Shown here piece by piece: positions 18,619 to 28,500 of a DNA stretch of 55,798 nucleotides. The stretch's first letter is position 1. Each line of letters opens with the position of its first letter. The stretch is from Octadecabacter dasysiphoniae (GTDB lineage Bacteria; Pseudomonadota; Alphaproteobacteria; Rhodobacterales; Rhodobacteraceae): positions 1,358,897-1,414,694 of the forward strand of contig NZ_JAKGAQ010000001.1 of NCBI RefSeq assembly GCF_021532615.1. The letters are read 5' to 3'. The position numbers were made by a program, and so were the translations under genes. The notes beneath the pieces are model-generated. The model made no database searches, was not told the origin of the DNA, and saw only the letters and a list, made by a program, of their open reading frames with translations.

Positions 18619-19626
18619 TCAGTCTTCCTTTGTGTGGGTGTCGGGGCCAAACACGGACAGATATTCGCCCAGATTGATGCCGAATCTTCGTTGGAAAGCC
18701 CGACGCATACGTTGTAAATCACCAAAGCCGCTTTTGACGGCGACCGTTTGCAAAGGGATATTGTCGGACAGCAAACCGCGTGCATGGTCGACACGGATTT
18801 TTTCGACGAATTGCGCGGGCGGCAGGTCGAGGTATTTGTTGAACCGACGGCTGAGCGTTCTGGAATTCATCCCTGCACCCGTCGCCAGCGCATCCAGCGT
18901 CCAGTCGCGTTCTGGCTGTGCTACGATATTTTCGATCAGGCGCGTCAGGTGATCATCGGGTGTAAATTGTCCCGCCAAATGCATGGCATACTGGCTTTGC
19001 CCGCCCGTTCGACGCAGTTGAACAACCATTTCGCGCGCAACTTCAAGCGCCGCTGCATTCCCGCAATCTTGTCGAATAATTGCCAAGGCCAAATCGATCC
19101 CCGTTGTCACACCTGCCGACGTATAAATACGCTCAGACTCCGTGCTGATCCTGTCCAGATCCCAAAGCACATTTGGATAGGTTTGAACCTTGGCTTCGCG
19201 CCGCCAATGGGTCGTCGCAACACACGCGTCCAGCACCCCGGCGGCCGCGAGAATGAGCGCCCCTGAACAAATAGATATGATCCGTCCGTCACCAGACGCA
19301 CTGGCTTTGGCAGCTACAATTTGTAAAAGCGCATCGTGCCCCAGAAACTGATCAACGCCACCACCCGGGATAAGCAGATCATCGGCGGGTGATTGATCGG
19401 ACAACTGGCCATCTGCCATCAACGTCAACCCGCATGACGCACGCACGGGGCGGCCATCCAGACTGACGTATCGGTGATGATACATCTTTTGTGCATCAAA
19501 TCGTGCGGTATCGAACGCCTGAACAGGCCCCGCCACGTCAAGGATATTGACCCCTTCGAATATAAAAACATCCAGCGTTCGCGGGCGCGGACGTTTGTCC
19601 ATTTTTGATGCTTGTTTGGCATTCAT
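18619..19626 (-). CDS. GlxA-type AraC regulator with DJ-1/PfpI domain
   Basis: 335 residues. The N-terminal DJ-1/PfpI-like domain covers about residues 12-190 (VFIFEGVNILDVAGPVQAFD, LLIPGGG, ICSGALILAAAGVLD with the nucleophile-elbow Cys). The C-terminal AraC pair of helix-turn-helix motifs begins around 230 (TLDALATGAGMNSRTLSRRFNKYLDLPPAQF, then VAVKSGFGDLQRMRRAFQRRFG). These regulators sense small ligands, sometimes quaternary amines. It diverges from an MFS exporter over only 58 bp, so it likely controls that gene. A start at 19602 (MDKRPRPR) is also possible. Confidence 0.88.
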   Translation of the reverse strand: MNAKQASKMDKRPRPRTLDVFIFEGVNILDVAGPVQAFDTARFDAQKMYHHRYVSLDGRPVRASCGLTLMADGQLSDQSPADDLLIPGGGVDQFLGHDALLQIVAAKASASGDGRIISICSGALILAAAGVLDACVATTHWRREAKVQTYPNVLWDLDRISTESERIYTSAGVTTGIDLALAIIRQDCGNAAALEVAREMVVQLRRTGGQSQYAMHLAGQFTPDDHLTRLIENIVAQPERDWTLDALATGAGMNSRTLSRRFNKYLDLPPAQFVEKIRVDHARGLLSDNIPLQTVAVKSGFGDLQRMRRAFQRRFGINLGEYLSVFGPDTHTKED

Positions 19627-19684
19627 GACAAATTACATCTCGGTTATGACGTGATGTGTCAACTCATTTGAAACGAGAATTTTC

Positions 19685-20869
19685 ATGTCATCCTCCTTGC
19701 GTTCTAACATCAACTTCATTGCATTGATCAGTGCGAACACGATCCTGTCCGCGGCGATGCCGATGCTGATTATTCTTGGCGGCTTGGCTGGCCTGGGCCT
19801 TGCGCCATCACCGACATTGGTGACATTTCCACCATCGGTACAGATGTTGGCAGGGCTTTTGGCGACTGGACCATTTGCCTGGATGATGGGGCGGTATGGG
19901 CGCAAAATCGGGTTCATTGTTGGTGGGGCTTTGGCCGTCGTTGGCGGTGCTCTTTGTGTAGTCGCGCTGATGCAATCCAGCTTTTTCCTTTTGTGCATCG
20001 GCCATGCCGCCTTGGGTGCCGCCCTCGCGTGTTATCAATATTTCCGGTTTGCTGCGGCCGAGGTTGTTTCTGAAAAGTGGCAACCGATTGCGATTTCGTT
20101 GATGCTGACGTCAGGATTGATTGCGGCATTCGCGGGCCCCCAGCTGTTCATCATCACGAAAGACTACATTGCAGCAGTGCCCCTTGCGGGCGCATACGGG
20201 GCGCTGTCGGCGCTCAGCCTGATTGGCATTGCGCCGCTTTTGTTCATGTCAAAGCCGGTCGTGTCAAAGCAAGGCGTCGGTGCGCGCAGCGATACCAACA
20301 AACGTGCAGCACTTTGGCACCGCCCCGTCCTGACTGCCATTGTCATTGGTACGGTATCGCAGGCCATCATGGTCTTGTTGATGTCGCCCACGCCGCTTGC
20401 GATGATCGGGTGTGGCTTCAGCGAGGAGACGGCCGGAGACGTTATCCGCTGGCATGTCGTTGCAATGTTCGCGCCAAGTTTTGTGACCGGTTTTCTGATC
20501 AAAAGATACGGCGTAACGCCAATCGCAGTGATCGGGCTCGCCTTGACGATCCTGTCTGCTGCAATCGCGGCAAGCGGGCTAACCCAACCCCATTTCTACG
20601 GGTCGCTGATCGTGTTGGGCGTGGGGTGGAATTTCGGAATTATTGGGGCGACCACGATGCTTGTGCAGGTCGTTCCGGCGGAAGATCGCGCTTTTGTGCA
20701 GGGCGCAAACAACACAATCATTGCGCTGGTTTCAACGGTGTGCGCGTTCGGATCAGGTGCAATCGTGACAAGCATGGGTTGGACCGTGCTGTCGCTGACC
20801 GCGATCCCGCCGCTTGTTTTGACCCTGCTGTTTATGGCTCGTTTCGCCCCAGTCAGGACCGAAAGCTAA
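19685..20869 (+). CDS. MFS transporter
   Basis: 394 residues with about 12 hydrophobic segments and the MFS loop 2-3 motif GRYGRKIGFIVGG near residue 78. Substrate unknown; probably a drug or metabolite efflux pump. It is divergent from the GlxA-type regulator, the usual geometry of a regulator and its target. It ends 3 bases before the stop of the convergent LysR gene. Confidence 0.87.
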   Translation: MSSSLRSNINFIALISANTILSAAMPMLIILGGLAGLGLAPSPTLVTFPPSVQMLAGLLATGPFAWMMGRYGRKIGFIVGGALAVVGGALCVVALMQSSFFLLCIGHAALGAALACYQYFRFAAAEVVSEKWQPIAISLMLTSGLIAAFAGPQLFIITKDYIAAVPLAGAYGALSALSLIGIAPLLFMSKPVVSKQGVGARSDTNKRAALWHRPVLTAIVIGTVSQAIMVLLMSPTPLAMIGCGFSEETAGDVIRWHVVAMFAPSFVTGFLIKRYGVTPIAVIGLALTILSAAIAASGLTQPHFYGSLIVLGVGWNFGIIGATTMLVQVVPAEDRAFVQGANNTIIALVSTVCAFGSGAIVTSMGWTVLSLTAIPPLVLTLLFMARFAPVRTES

Positions 20870-20872
20870 CCC

Positions 20873-21799
20873 TTATGCAGACGCATCCAACCCGAACTCA
20901 CCCTCGATCCATGCCAGCACGTCCTTCATTGGGTGCAAGGCGATGCTTTGCTTGGGCCATACCAGAAAAAGATGTTCCCCTGACGGGTCCTGGGCCGTCC
21001 AGATTTTGCGCAGGCGGCCCGCTGCGATATCGTCTTGCACAAACAGCGAAGGAACAATCGCAACGCCTTGTCCATTGACTGCCGCATCAATCGCCAAGGA
21101 CGCAGAGTTGAAATTCAGCGGCTCGGACAACGTGGTGGTGTGCCATCGTTCTAACAGCGTGTCCCATCGACGGTGGGTGTCTTGGATAAGGGGTGCAGTT
21201 AGAATTCGTTGGATGTCAGGTGTCGGGCCGAGGCCGCCCAAATCAGGGTTGCACACCGCAATGAGTTCTACCTCAACAAGGGCGCTCATGTGCTGCCCGG
21301 CCACCGCAGGAAAACCCTTCCCGTGGCGCATCGCAATTTCATTGTGGTGCAAGGGTCGCGCCAATACGTCGGCACGCGCCTCAATCGAAAGCTGGACATC
21401 AGGGTGCTGTCTGGAAAACCTCGGCAGTCGCGGCGTCAGCCATTTTCGCGCAATCGAAGGCGACACATGCATCGTGATTTCACTGCCAAATGTCTTGATC
21501 CGGCGCGTGGTCTGTTCAAGCAACCCAAGCGCTTTTTCAACGGTTTGGGCCAGTTCCTGCCCTGCTTTCGTCAAGGATACGCCGCGGGCTTCGCGTTCAA
21601 ACAACTGCAGCCCCAATTCAAGTTCAAGCTGTTTGATGCGCTGCGAAACAGCCCCCTGCGACAGTTTCAGTTCTGCGCTGGCCAACAGGAAATTACCATG
21701 GCGGGCGGCGGCCGCGAATATCCTGAGGGAGTTGAGGTTAAGGTTCTGCAAAGGGTCGCCTATGGTATTAGGTTTTCTAAACTCTAGGCTTGAAAACAT
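20873..21799 (-). CDS. LysR family regulator, GcvA-like
   Basis: 308 residues. The LysR helix-turn-helix is at the N-terminus after a short extension: LNSLRIFAAAARHGNFLLASAELKLSQGAVSQRIKQLELELGLQLFERE. The effector domain resembles the GcvA subgroup (SIARKWLTPRLPRFSRQHPDVQLSI, LCNPDLGGLGPTP-like segment). A start nearer the LQNLNLNSL region is possible, since the first 15 residues are outside the family. The target is not obvious; the nearest divergent reading frame is a decayed VOC gene and a DMT exporter 250 to 425 bp away. Confidence 0.87.
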   Translation of the reverse strand: MFSSLEFRKPNTIGDPLQNLNLNSLRIFAAAARHGNFLLASAELKLSQGAVSQRIKQLELELGLQLFEREARGVSLTKAGQELAQTVEKALGLLEQTTRRIKTFGSEITMHVSPSIARKWLTPRLPRFSRQHPDVQLSIEARADVLARPLHHNEIAMRHGKGFPAVAGQHMSALVEVELIAVCNPDLGGLGPTPDIQRILTAPLIQDTHRRWDTLLERWHTTTLSEPLNFNSASLAIDAAVNGQGVAIVPSLFVQDDIAAGRLRKIWTAQDPSGEHLFLVWPKQSIALHPMKDVLAWIEGEFGLDASA

Positions 21800-21908
21800 G
21801 GTTGGTCAACGCCCGACCACGCGTGGCATAGGTCTCGAACTCCAAGACCCAAATCCAAGAAAATCGATCTCATGCCGCAGTCTGAAATTACCTTTTCCCT
21901 TGTTACAC

Positions 21909-21942
21909 CGTCCGGGATTCTAGCCTTCGCACGGATGACGGC
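21909..21942. repeat. REP-like palindromic intergenic element
   Basis: CCGTC at 21909-21913 pairs with GACGG at 21938-21942 around GGGATTCTAGCCTTCGCACGG. The translated phrase TPSGILAFARMTAGP in a plus-strand 48-codon frame is the one commonly produced when REP elements (GTCATCC...GGGATCC type) are translated. This suggests a dispersed repeat, but only one copy is in the window. The remaining 21,800-22,049 spacer shows no gene. Confidence 0.4.
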
Positions 21943-22049
21943 GGGTCCAAATATGCTCGCGGTGGCGTTTCTTCTGATCGCCCTCAAACTGCCAATCGAA
22001 TTGACGGCCGTTTGAACTCTGACACCCATCACATAAACGAAGAAACACA

Positions 22050-22228
22050 ATGATCGAAGGCCTTCGCACATGACGTTTATCGTTCGCGATCTCGATAAGA
22101 TGGAGGCATTCCTGACGCAGGTTTTCGATGCCAGTTATTTTTACGACCATGACAATCACATGTTCGAATTGCACTGCGCGACCTTGGACGACCGATCGCG
22201 CACATACGCCCGCAAGGCCACACGATGA
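22050..22228 (+). pseudogene. decayed VOC/FosX-like gene, frameshift plus internal deletion
   Basis: ATG at 22050 begins MIEGL and runs to a stop (TGA at 22071). In the next frame from 22070 the sequence reads MTFIVRDLDKMEAFLTQVFDA and then SYFYDHDNHMFELHCATLDDR. The first part is the N-terminus of a FosX/VOC protein and the second is its C-terminal metal-binding end. The two are joined directly, so about 85-90 middle codons are missing. Adding one base near 22064 would join MIEGL to SHMTFIV, the normal family start. So the gene has a one-base frameshift and a large internal deletion. Its stop overlaps the start of the next gene (ATGA at 22225). Confidence 0.68.
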
Positions 22229-23079
22229 GCACGCCGGTCTTCATCGCGGTCCTATGTGCGGCGCTTTTGCACGCCGTCTGGAATTCTGTGGTCAAGGGAA
22301 GTGCAGACAAACACGCTATGATGCTTGCAGTGACCCTTGGGCACGTGCCAATCGCATTGCTTGCCCTGTCCTTTGCGCCGCCTATTGATACAGCCGCGCT
22401 GCCATGGATCATCGGCAGTGTCGTGTTGCATCTTGGGTATCAGCTGTTCCTGATCGCGGGGTATCGCGCCGGAGATCTGACGCTTGTTTATCCTATCGCC
22501 AGAGGATCCGCGCCGGTCACGGTTATGGTGGTCTCAATCGCGATCCTTGGCGTTTCATTTTCCCGCATGGAAATTGCGGGTGTGGCCTTCATTGTGATTG
22601 GCTTGATTTCATTGGCGCTGGTGCGGCGCGAAAATGGCGTGCGCAATCCACGCGCCGTGGCGATGGCGCTGTGCACAGGGGGGTTTATCGCCGCTTATTC
22701 TTTGGTGGACGGGATCGGTGCGCGGCTGGGGTCGAGCGCACTGGGATATTGGAGCTGGGCCGCCATCGGCAACGCTTTGGGGTTGGGGGGCTGGATGATG
22801 ATGCGCAGACCCCGAACATTTGCGGTGTTAAAATCAAACCGCGAGGTGGTGGTCTTAGGTCTGATGGGTGGCACGGCGTCCTTCATTGCCTATGGGTTGG
22901 TCATTTGGGCCTTCACGCAGGCGCCAATCGCCCTTGTCACCGCATTGCGCGAAGCATCTATCGTCTTCGCACTGCTGATCGGGGTGGGTGTTCTGAAAGA
23001 ACGGCTTGATCTGGTCAAAGTCGCCTCAACACTCGTAACAATTTTTGGCGCAATCGTTCTGCGTGCATCGAAACCGTAA
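22225..23079 (+). CDS. DMT-superfamily (EamA) transporter
   Basis: 284 residues with about ten transmembrane segments in two EamA repeats; YQLFLIAGYRAGDLTLVYPIARGSAPV in the first half and ALREASIVFALLIGVGVLKERL in the second are typical. The ATG overlaps the stop of the decayed VOC gene, so this transporter was probably once part of a two-gene resistance-type operon with it and now relies on the remaining upstream signals. Substrate unknown. Confidence 0.86.
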   Translation: MSTPVFIAVLCAALLHAVWNSVVKGSADKHAMMLAVTLGHVPIALLALSFAPPIDTAALPWIIGSVVLHLGYQLFLIAGYRAGDLTLVYPIARGSAPVTVMVVSIAILGVSFSRMEIAGVAFIVIGLISLALVRRENGVRNPRAVAMALCTGGFIAAYSLVDGIGARLGSSALGYWSWAAIGNALGLGGWMMMRRPRTFAVLKSNREVVVLGLMGGTASFIAYGLVIWAFTQAPIALVTALREASIVFALLIGVGVLKERLDLVKVASTLVTIFGAIVLRASKP

Positions 23080-23099
23080 ACCTTGGACTGGGTATCGCT

Positions 23100-23891
23100 A
23101 TGACCAAACTGATATGGATGTCAGACCCCCACTATACGCAGGAAGGTCGCGTGCTGGGCCATGATCCCCGCGCGCGTCTGGACGCCGCAATAGATCACAT
23201 CAATACGCATCATTCTGATGCAAGTATGTGTTTGATCACAGGCGATATGGTGAACCGAGGAACGCATGAAGATTACGCAGGATTGCGCAAAAAACTAGAC
23301 ACCCTGTCGATGCCTTACTGCCCCATGGCCGGCAATCACGACAATCGCACATTGTTCAAACAATCGTTCGAGTTGCCCGAAACCTGCATGCAAGATTTCA
23401 TACAATACACAATCAGAACGCCCCAAGGGCTGATCGTGTGTCTGGACACACATAAGACCGGATCAGACGCAGGTGAATTTTGTCAGAACCGCAGCGCATG
23501 GCTCACTAAGACGCTGCGCGACGCCGGGACCACGCCAGTGTTTTTATTCCTACATCATCCCCCAATTGCCTTGGGCCTACCGATGCAAGACACAGAGAAC
23601 ATGGAAAACGGACAGGCCTTTGTCGATCTGATTTCTGGTTTCACATGTGTGAAATATGTGTTCATGGGCCATGTCCATCGCCCGATAACCGGAACGATCG
23701 ACCATATTCCTTTCGCGACAATGCGTTCGGTGCTTTACCAAGCCCCCCCGCCGCGTCCCGAATGGACGTGGAAGACATTCACCCCAAGTGCAGAGGCGCC
23801 GTGTATCGGGGTCATTCAGATCGTCAATTCTTCGGTGATCATGCAGTATGACCAATTCTGCCCATACGAGACCGGCGTGTTGTCCGGCTGA
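23100..23891 (+). CDS. calcineurin-like metallophosphoesterase (CpdA-type)
   Basis: 263 residues. All class III phosphodiesterase motifs are present: SDPHY (Asp-X-His) at 8-12, ITGDMVN, AGNHDNR, FLHHPPI and MGHVHRP near the C-terminus. These bind two metals and cleave phosphodiesters such as cyclic nucleotides or glycerophosphodiesters; the exact substrate is not set. It follows the DMT transporter after 20 bases, in the same direction. Confidence 0.86.
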   Translation: MTKLIWMSDPHYTQEGRVLGHDPRARLDAAIDHINTHHSDASMCLITGDMVNRGTHEDYAGLRKKLDTLSMPYCPMAGNHDNRTLFKQSFELPETCMQDFIQYTIRTPQGLIVCLDTHKTGSDAGEFCQNRSAWLTKTLRDAGTTPVFLFLHHPPIALGLPMQDTENMENGQAFVDLISGFTCVKYVFMGHVHRPITGTIDHIPFATMRSVLYQAPPPRPEWTWKTFTPSAEAPCIGVIQIVNSSVIMQYDQFCPYETGVLSG

Positions 23892-24388
23892 TAGGCAGGG
23901 TCTGTGTCTGACACATGGGGTGATCTTTGCGCCGAACATCAATTTGCGCGCGAGTGTCAGTCCAGATCAAGGGGCGACAATGAACGGCGTCCCTATCGGC
24001 ATGTAAAAACGCCATGATCTGACCGAAAGCAGAGTGCGGCGACGATTGGCTTCCTGCCCGTCTGCCACTGGCCGGGCTGCGGCATTTTACGAACCGTCTC
24101 TCAAAATTTGGGACGTCGACGCAGGGGGCGTCATTTTGCGTGTACCGGTGCTCAGCAATGATTTGTTCTGATTAAGGGCGGCACATTCATCGTTTTGCGG
24201 GACCGGAACCTAGCAACAAACAGCCGACCGCAAAGACTTGCGGCGGAAATGCCGCGTCGCAGCGTATAATGTGAAAGTAAGGCTTGGCAGACACCATAAT
24301 CCCGCCAAGTCCCGTGATAACAAGTGCCTTGTTTCATAAAATAAACGATCGCAATTGGCTATGTAAGCCCTTGTTAACGGATAAAATA
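23892..24388 (+). other. 497-bp intergenic region before the RND operon
   Basis: No gene could be supported. Short open frames on both strands are unlike known proteins. A promoter-like pair lies at 24238-24270, and a 6-bp inverted repeat CTTGGC (24283-24288) / GCCAAG (24304-24309) falls in the presumed leader. No regulator gene is next to the efflux operon. Confidence 0.45.
24238..24270 (+). promoter_or_regulatory. possible promoter of the RND efflux operon
   Basis: A perfect TATAAT sits at 24265-24270, about 119 bases before the adaptor gene start. The best -35-like hexamer is TTGCGG at 24238-24243, with a 21-base spacer that is longer than ideal, so the -35 assignment is weak. Confidence 0.35.
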
Positions 24389-25582
24389 ATGAACCTTCTG
24401 AAACAAATGGCAGTGACACTCGTTCTTGTAACCTGTGCCACCATTGCCATGGCCCGCTATTATCCCGCATCACATGCCGTCCTTAACAGCTTGGGCGTGC
24501 CTGCGAATTTAATTTCAATGATTGCCTTACCCGATGATCCAAATGATGAGGCAACGGGCCGTCCCGGTGGTGGCCGATCGGCGACAGCCGTAATCACTGC
24601 CCCGATCTCGACTGGGGCAATCAGCACGCAAGTACAAGCTGTAGGATCCAGTGAAGCGGTTCGATCCGTTTCCGTTGTGCCGCTTGATGCGGGCGTTTTG
24701 ACCCAAGTCGCTGTTGGTTCGGGTGACGTGGTTGCCGGTGGTGATCTGCTGGCGCAATTGAACGCAGACACCGAGGAAATCGCCCGCGACCGCGCCGCGG
24801 TGGTTTTGCGATCCGCGCAAGCCGAATACACACGCTATGCAAGCCTTGGTCAGGCCAGCGCCGCGTCCCAAGCTGACCTTGATACCTTGCTGGCCGCCCG
24901 CGACGATGCCGAACTTGCCTTGCGCGAGGCCAATGTTGCATTGGAAAACCGATCCGTTTTCGCACCAATCGGTGGTGTTGTGGGGATCGTTCCCGTCGAG
25001 GTTGGCGATTACGTCACCACCGCAACAGAAATTGCGATGATTGATGACCGATCACAGATCGTCGTGGATTTCTGGGTGCCGGAAAGATTTGCCAGCTTTG
25101 TGGCGATCGGTCAGCCTGTAAAGGCCAACCCACTGGCGCTGTCAGCGGATGAATTTATCGGCACGGTCAGCGCAATTGGCAGTCGGGTGGAAACGGACAG
25201 CCGCACGTTTCAGGTGCGGGCATTGATCGAGAACACAGCAGACTTGTTGCGACCCGGTATGTCATTTGCGATCTCCATGGCGTTTGACGGCGACACGTAT
25301 CCGTCGGTGGACCCGTTAGCGGTGCAATGGGATGCAGAGGGATCTTATGTCTGGGCCGTAACGGATGGTGTGGCCAAACGCGTCCCCGTGCAGATCGTGC
25401 AGCGCAATGCTGACGCAGTCCTGATCGAGGCCGATATTGCCGAAGGCGTACATGTGGTCACAGAAGGCACGTTGAACGTACGCGACGGTGTTGCTGTCAC
25501 CGTTCAATCTGACGCGACAACAGATGGCAGCGTCGCAGACGCAGGCGGGGAAACCGCCGTTCCAACAAAGACCGGAGGGTAA
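24389..25582 (+). CDS. RND efflux periplasmic adaptor subunit
   Basis: 397 residues from ATG 24389 (MNLLKQMAVTLVLV), with a single N-terminal membrane anchor and no lipobox. The HlyD-type core follows: beta-barrel/lipoyl segment VVPLDAGVLTQVAVGSGDVVAGGDLLAQLN, a short alpha hairpin (RAAVVLRSAQAEYTRYASLGQASAASQADLD), the second lipoyl half RSVFAPIGGVVGIVPVEVGDYV, then the barrel FWVPERFASFVAIGQPV. It links the inner-membrane pump to the outer-membrane channel. The earlier in-frame start at 24284 would add a non-membrane extension. It leads the three-gene operon. Confidence 0.9.
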   Translation: MNLLKQMAVTLVLVTCATIAMARYYPASHAVLNSLGVPANLISMIALPDDPNDEATGRPGGGRSATAVITAPISTGAISTQVQAVGSSEAVRSVSVVPLDAGVLTQVAVGSGDVVAGGDLLAQLNADTEEIARDRAAVVLRSAQAEYTRYASLGQASAASQADLDTLLAARDDAELALREANVALENRSVFAPIGGVVGIVPVEVGDYVTTATEIAMIDDRSQIVVDFWVPERFASFVAIGQPVKANPLALSADEFIGTVSAIGSRVETDSRTFQVRALIENTADLLRPGMSFAISMAFDGDTYPSVDPLAVQWDAEGSYVWAVTDGVAKRVPVQIVQRNADAVLIEADIAEGVHVVTEGTLNVRDGVAVTVQSDATTDGSVADAGGETAVPTKTGG

Positions 25583-25586
25583 CAAG

Positions 25587-28500
25587 ATGGCGCAAACCCC
25601 ACCTGCCCCGACATCGGCCAATATTTCCGATATGACTGCCCTTTTCGTGCGTCGGCCTGTGCTGGCGATTGTCGTTAATCTGTTGATCCTCGTTGGCGGT
25701 TTGGCCGCCCTATCAGGCGTCGCCATTCGCGAGCTACCCGAGGTTGACAGCCCGACAATCAGCATCTCGACCTCCTATTCCGGCGCGTCATCTGAAACCA
25801 TGGATCAAGAAGTCACCAGCGTTATCGAATCCGCCGCAGCACAAGTGTCAGGTGTCAAATCGATGTCATCTTCGTCGTCCTATGAAGAAAGCAGAGTCAC
25901 GGTCGAATTCACAACAAGCACCGATCTTGAAGTGGCCACATCCGACATGCGCGATCAGATCAGCCGCATCGGCAACAACCTGCCCGATGAAATCGACGGC
26001 GACCCCACCGTCGTCAAGGCCGACGCGGATTCACAGCCGATCATGCGGCTTGCCGTTACGTCCGAAACCATGGAGATCGACGCGCTGACCGACATGGTTG
26101 AGGATGAAATCATTGACCATTTCGCCGCCGTCGAAGGTGTCGCGGACATTTCGGTCTTTGGCGACCGTGAACAGACGTTTTTGATTGATATTGATCAGAC
26201 ACAACTTGCAACGCGCGGCTTGACGATCGCGGATTTAGCAGATGCGTTAGATGACGTGGCCCTTGATGTTCCAGCCGGTTCGCTGGAAAGCAACGCGCAG
26301 GATTTTACAATTCGCGCCGCTGCCGGATTGCAAACCACCGAAGAATTCGAACGCCTGATCATTGCCGACAATGTCCGTTTGGCAGACGTTGCCGTCGTTA
26401 GTCTGGGGCCGGACACCGGATCCTCGGTGCTTCGCGCCAATGGTCAGACGGGTATTGGGCTGGGCATCGTGCGCCAAGCAGGTTCCAACACATTGAGCAT
26501 TTCAAACGATGTCCATGCAGTTGTGGAGGACATGCGCGATGGGCTGCCCGATGGCGTCGAAATCGATGTGACCAGCGATGACGCGACATTCATCAACGGC
26601 GCGATCCTTGAGGTCCTGAAATCGCTTGGCCTTGCCATCGTCATTGTGGTGGCTGTGATCTATATTTTCCTTCTCAATATCCGTGCAACATTGATCCCGG
26701 CGTTGACCTTACCCGTTGCATTGATCGGGACCGTCGGGGGGATATGGCTTGCTGGATTTTCCATCAATATCATCACCTTGCTGGCACTGGTTTTGGCCAC
26801 GGGCATGGTTGTCGACGATGCGATTGTTGTCTTGGAAAACATCGTCAAGAAACGCGATGCTGGCATGCCCCCGCGCGCGGCTGCGGTGCGCGGCACCCGC
26901 GAGGTCTTTTTTGCAGTGATCACGACAACAGCCACCTTGGCGGCCGTCTTTGTGCCACTGTCATTTCTGCCTGGCACATCCGGCGGCCTGTTTCGGGAAT
27001 TCGGCTATGTCCTGGCCATTGCTGTGACGATTTCATCTTTTGTGGCGTTGTCGCTTTGCCCTATGCTTGCGTCGCGGCTTTTGACCGAAAAACCGGTCGA
27101 TGACGAAACTGCAAAACCGGGCCCCATGATGCGCCTCGGCGGCGCCTTCAGCCGGTTTTACGCCGCGATTTTGCGCGCCTGTCTTGCTGCACCGCTTGTC
27201 GTGCTGACAGCTGCTGCCATGTTCGCAACTGCGGCTTGGATCACTTATGGCACCCTTGACGAAGAACTGACCCCGCCAGAGGACCGCGCGGTTGCTTTGT
27301 TGCGCATCAATGCGCCCGAAGGTGTCAGCCTTGCCTACACCGAAAGCAAACAGAACCAGATCGAAGCCCTGTTGCAGCCTTTCCGCGAAAGTGGGGAAGT
27401 CGAGTACATCTTTTCCATCGCAGGACGCGGCGCCAGCAACGAAGGCTTTATGGTTATGACCCTCGCCCCTTGGGACGAACGCACCCGCAGTCAGGATGAA
27501 ATCGTTAACGAAATGAACCGTGTTATATCCAGCGTCATTGGGGTGCGCGCCTTTGTCATTCAGCCCAATTCGTTGGGCATCAGGGGCGCGGGTTCAGGTC
27601 TGCGCATGGCGATTACAGGGAACGACTATGGTGAACTGGCCGACGCTGCGAATGCCTTGAAAACAGAACTGGAAAACGATCCCGAAATGGGGCGGATCCA
27701 GCTGTCATATGAAACCACGCAGCCCCAGATTTTCATCAATATCGACCGTGAACGCGCTGATGATCTGGGCATCGACATCACCGGGCTTTCCGGGGCAATG
27801 CAAGCCCTGCTTGATGGCAACGAGGTCAGCGAGGTTTTCGTGGATGGCGACGCTATTCCGGTCAAACTGATCTCAACGACCAATCAGATCGATGATCCTA
27901 CCGACCTTGAAAACATATTTCTGATGGCGTCGGATGGGCGTTTCGTCCCGATGTCGTCAATTGTAACGATTGAGGAAATGGCCGTTGCCCCGTCACTTGA
28001 TCGCGAAGAACAATTGCGCGCCATCGTGATCACCGCAGAGCTGTCCGACGGCCTTGCGCTGCGCGATGGGATCGAACGGCTCCAAACAGCGGCAGAGCCG
28101 ATTTTATCCTCCGACTCAGGCCTCATTCCACTGTCAGAGGCCGCAACGCTCGATGAAACCTCAAGCGGGCTTGGCATGGTGTTCGGCTTTGCCATTGTGA
28201 TCGTCATTCTGGTGCTGGCCGCGCAATTCGAAAGCTTTCTTAGCAGTCTTATCATCGTGGGAACCGTGCCCCTTGGCTTGGCCTGCGCCGTTTTTGCGTT
28301 GGCTTTCACGGGGATCAGCCTGAACGTCTATAGCCAGATCGGGCTTGTCCTGTTGGTCGGGATCATGGCCAAGAACGGCATTCTGATCGTCGAATTTGCC
28401 AACCAGTTGCGCGATCAGGGGCTGTCGGTTGGCGATGCCGCAGAGCAAGCCGCATTGCAGCGCCTGCGCCCCGTCATGATGACGATGATATCAACGGTGC

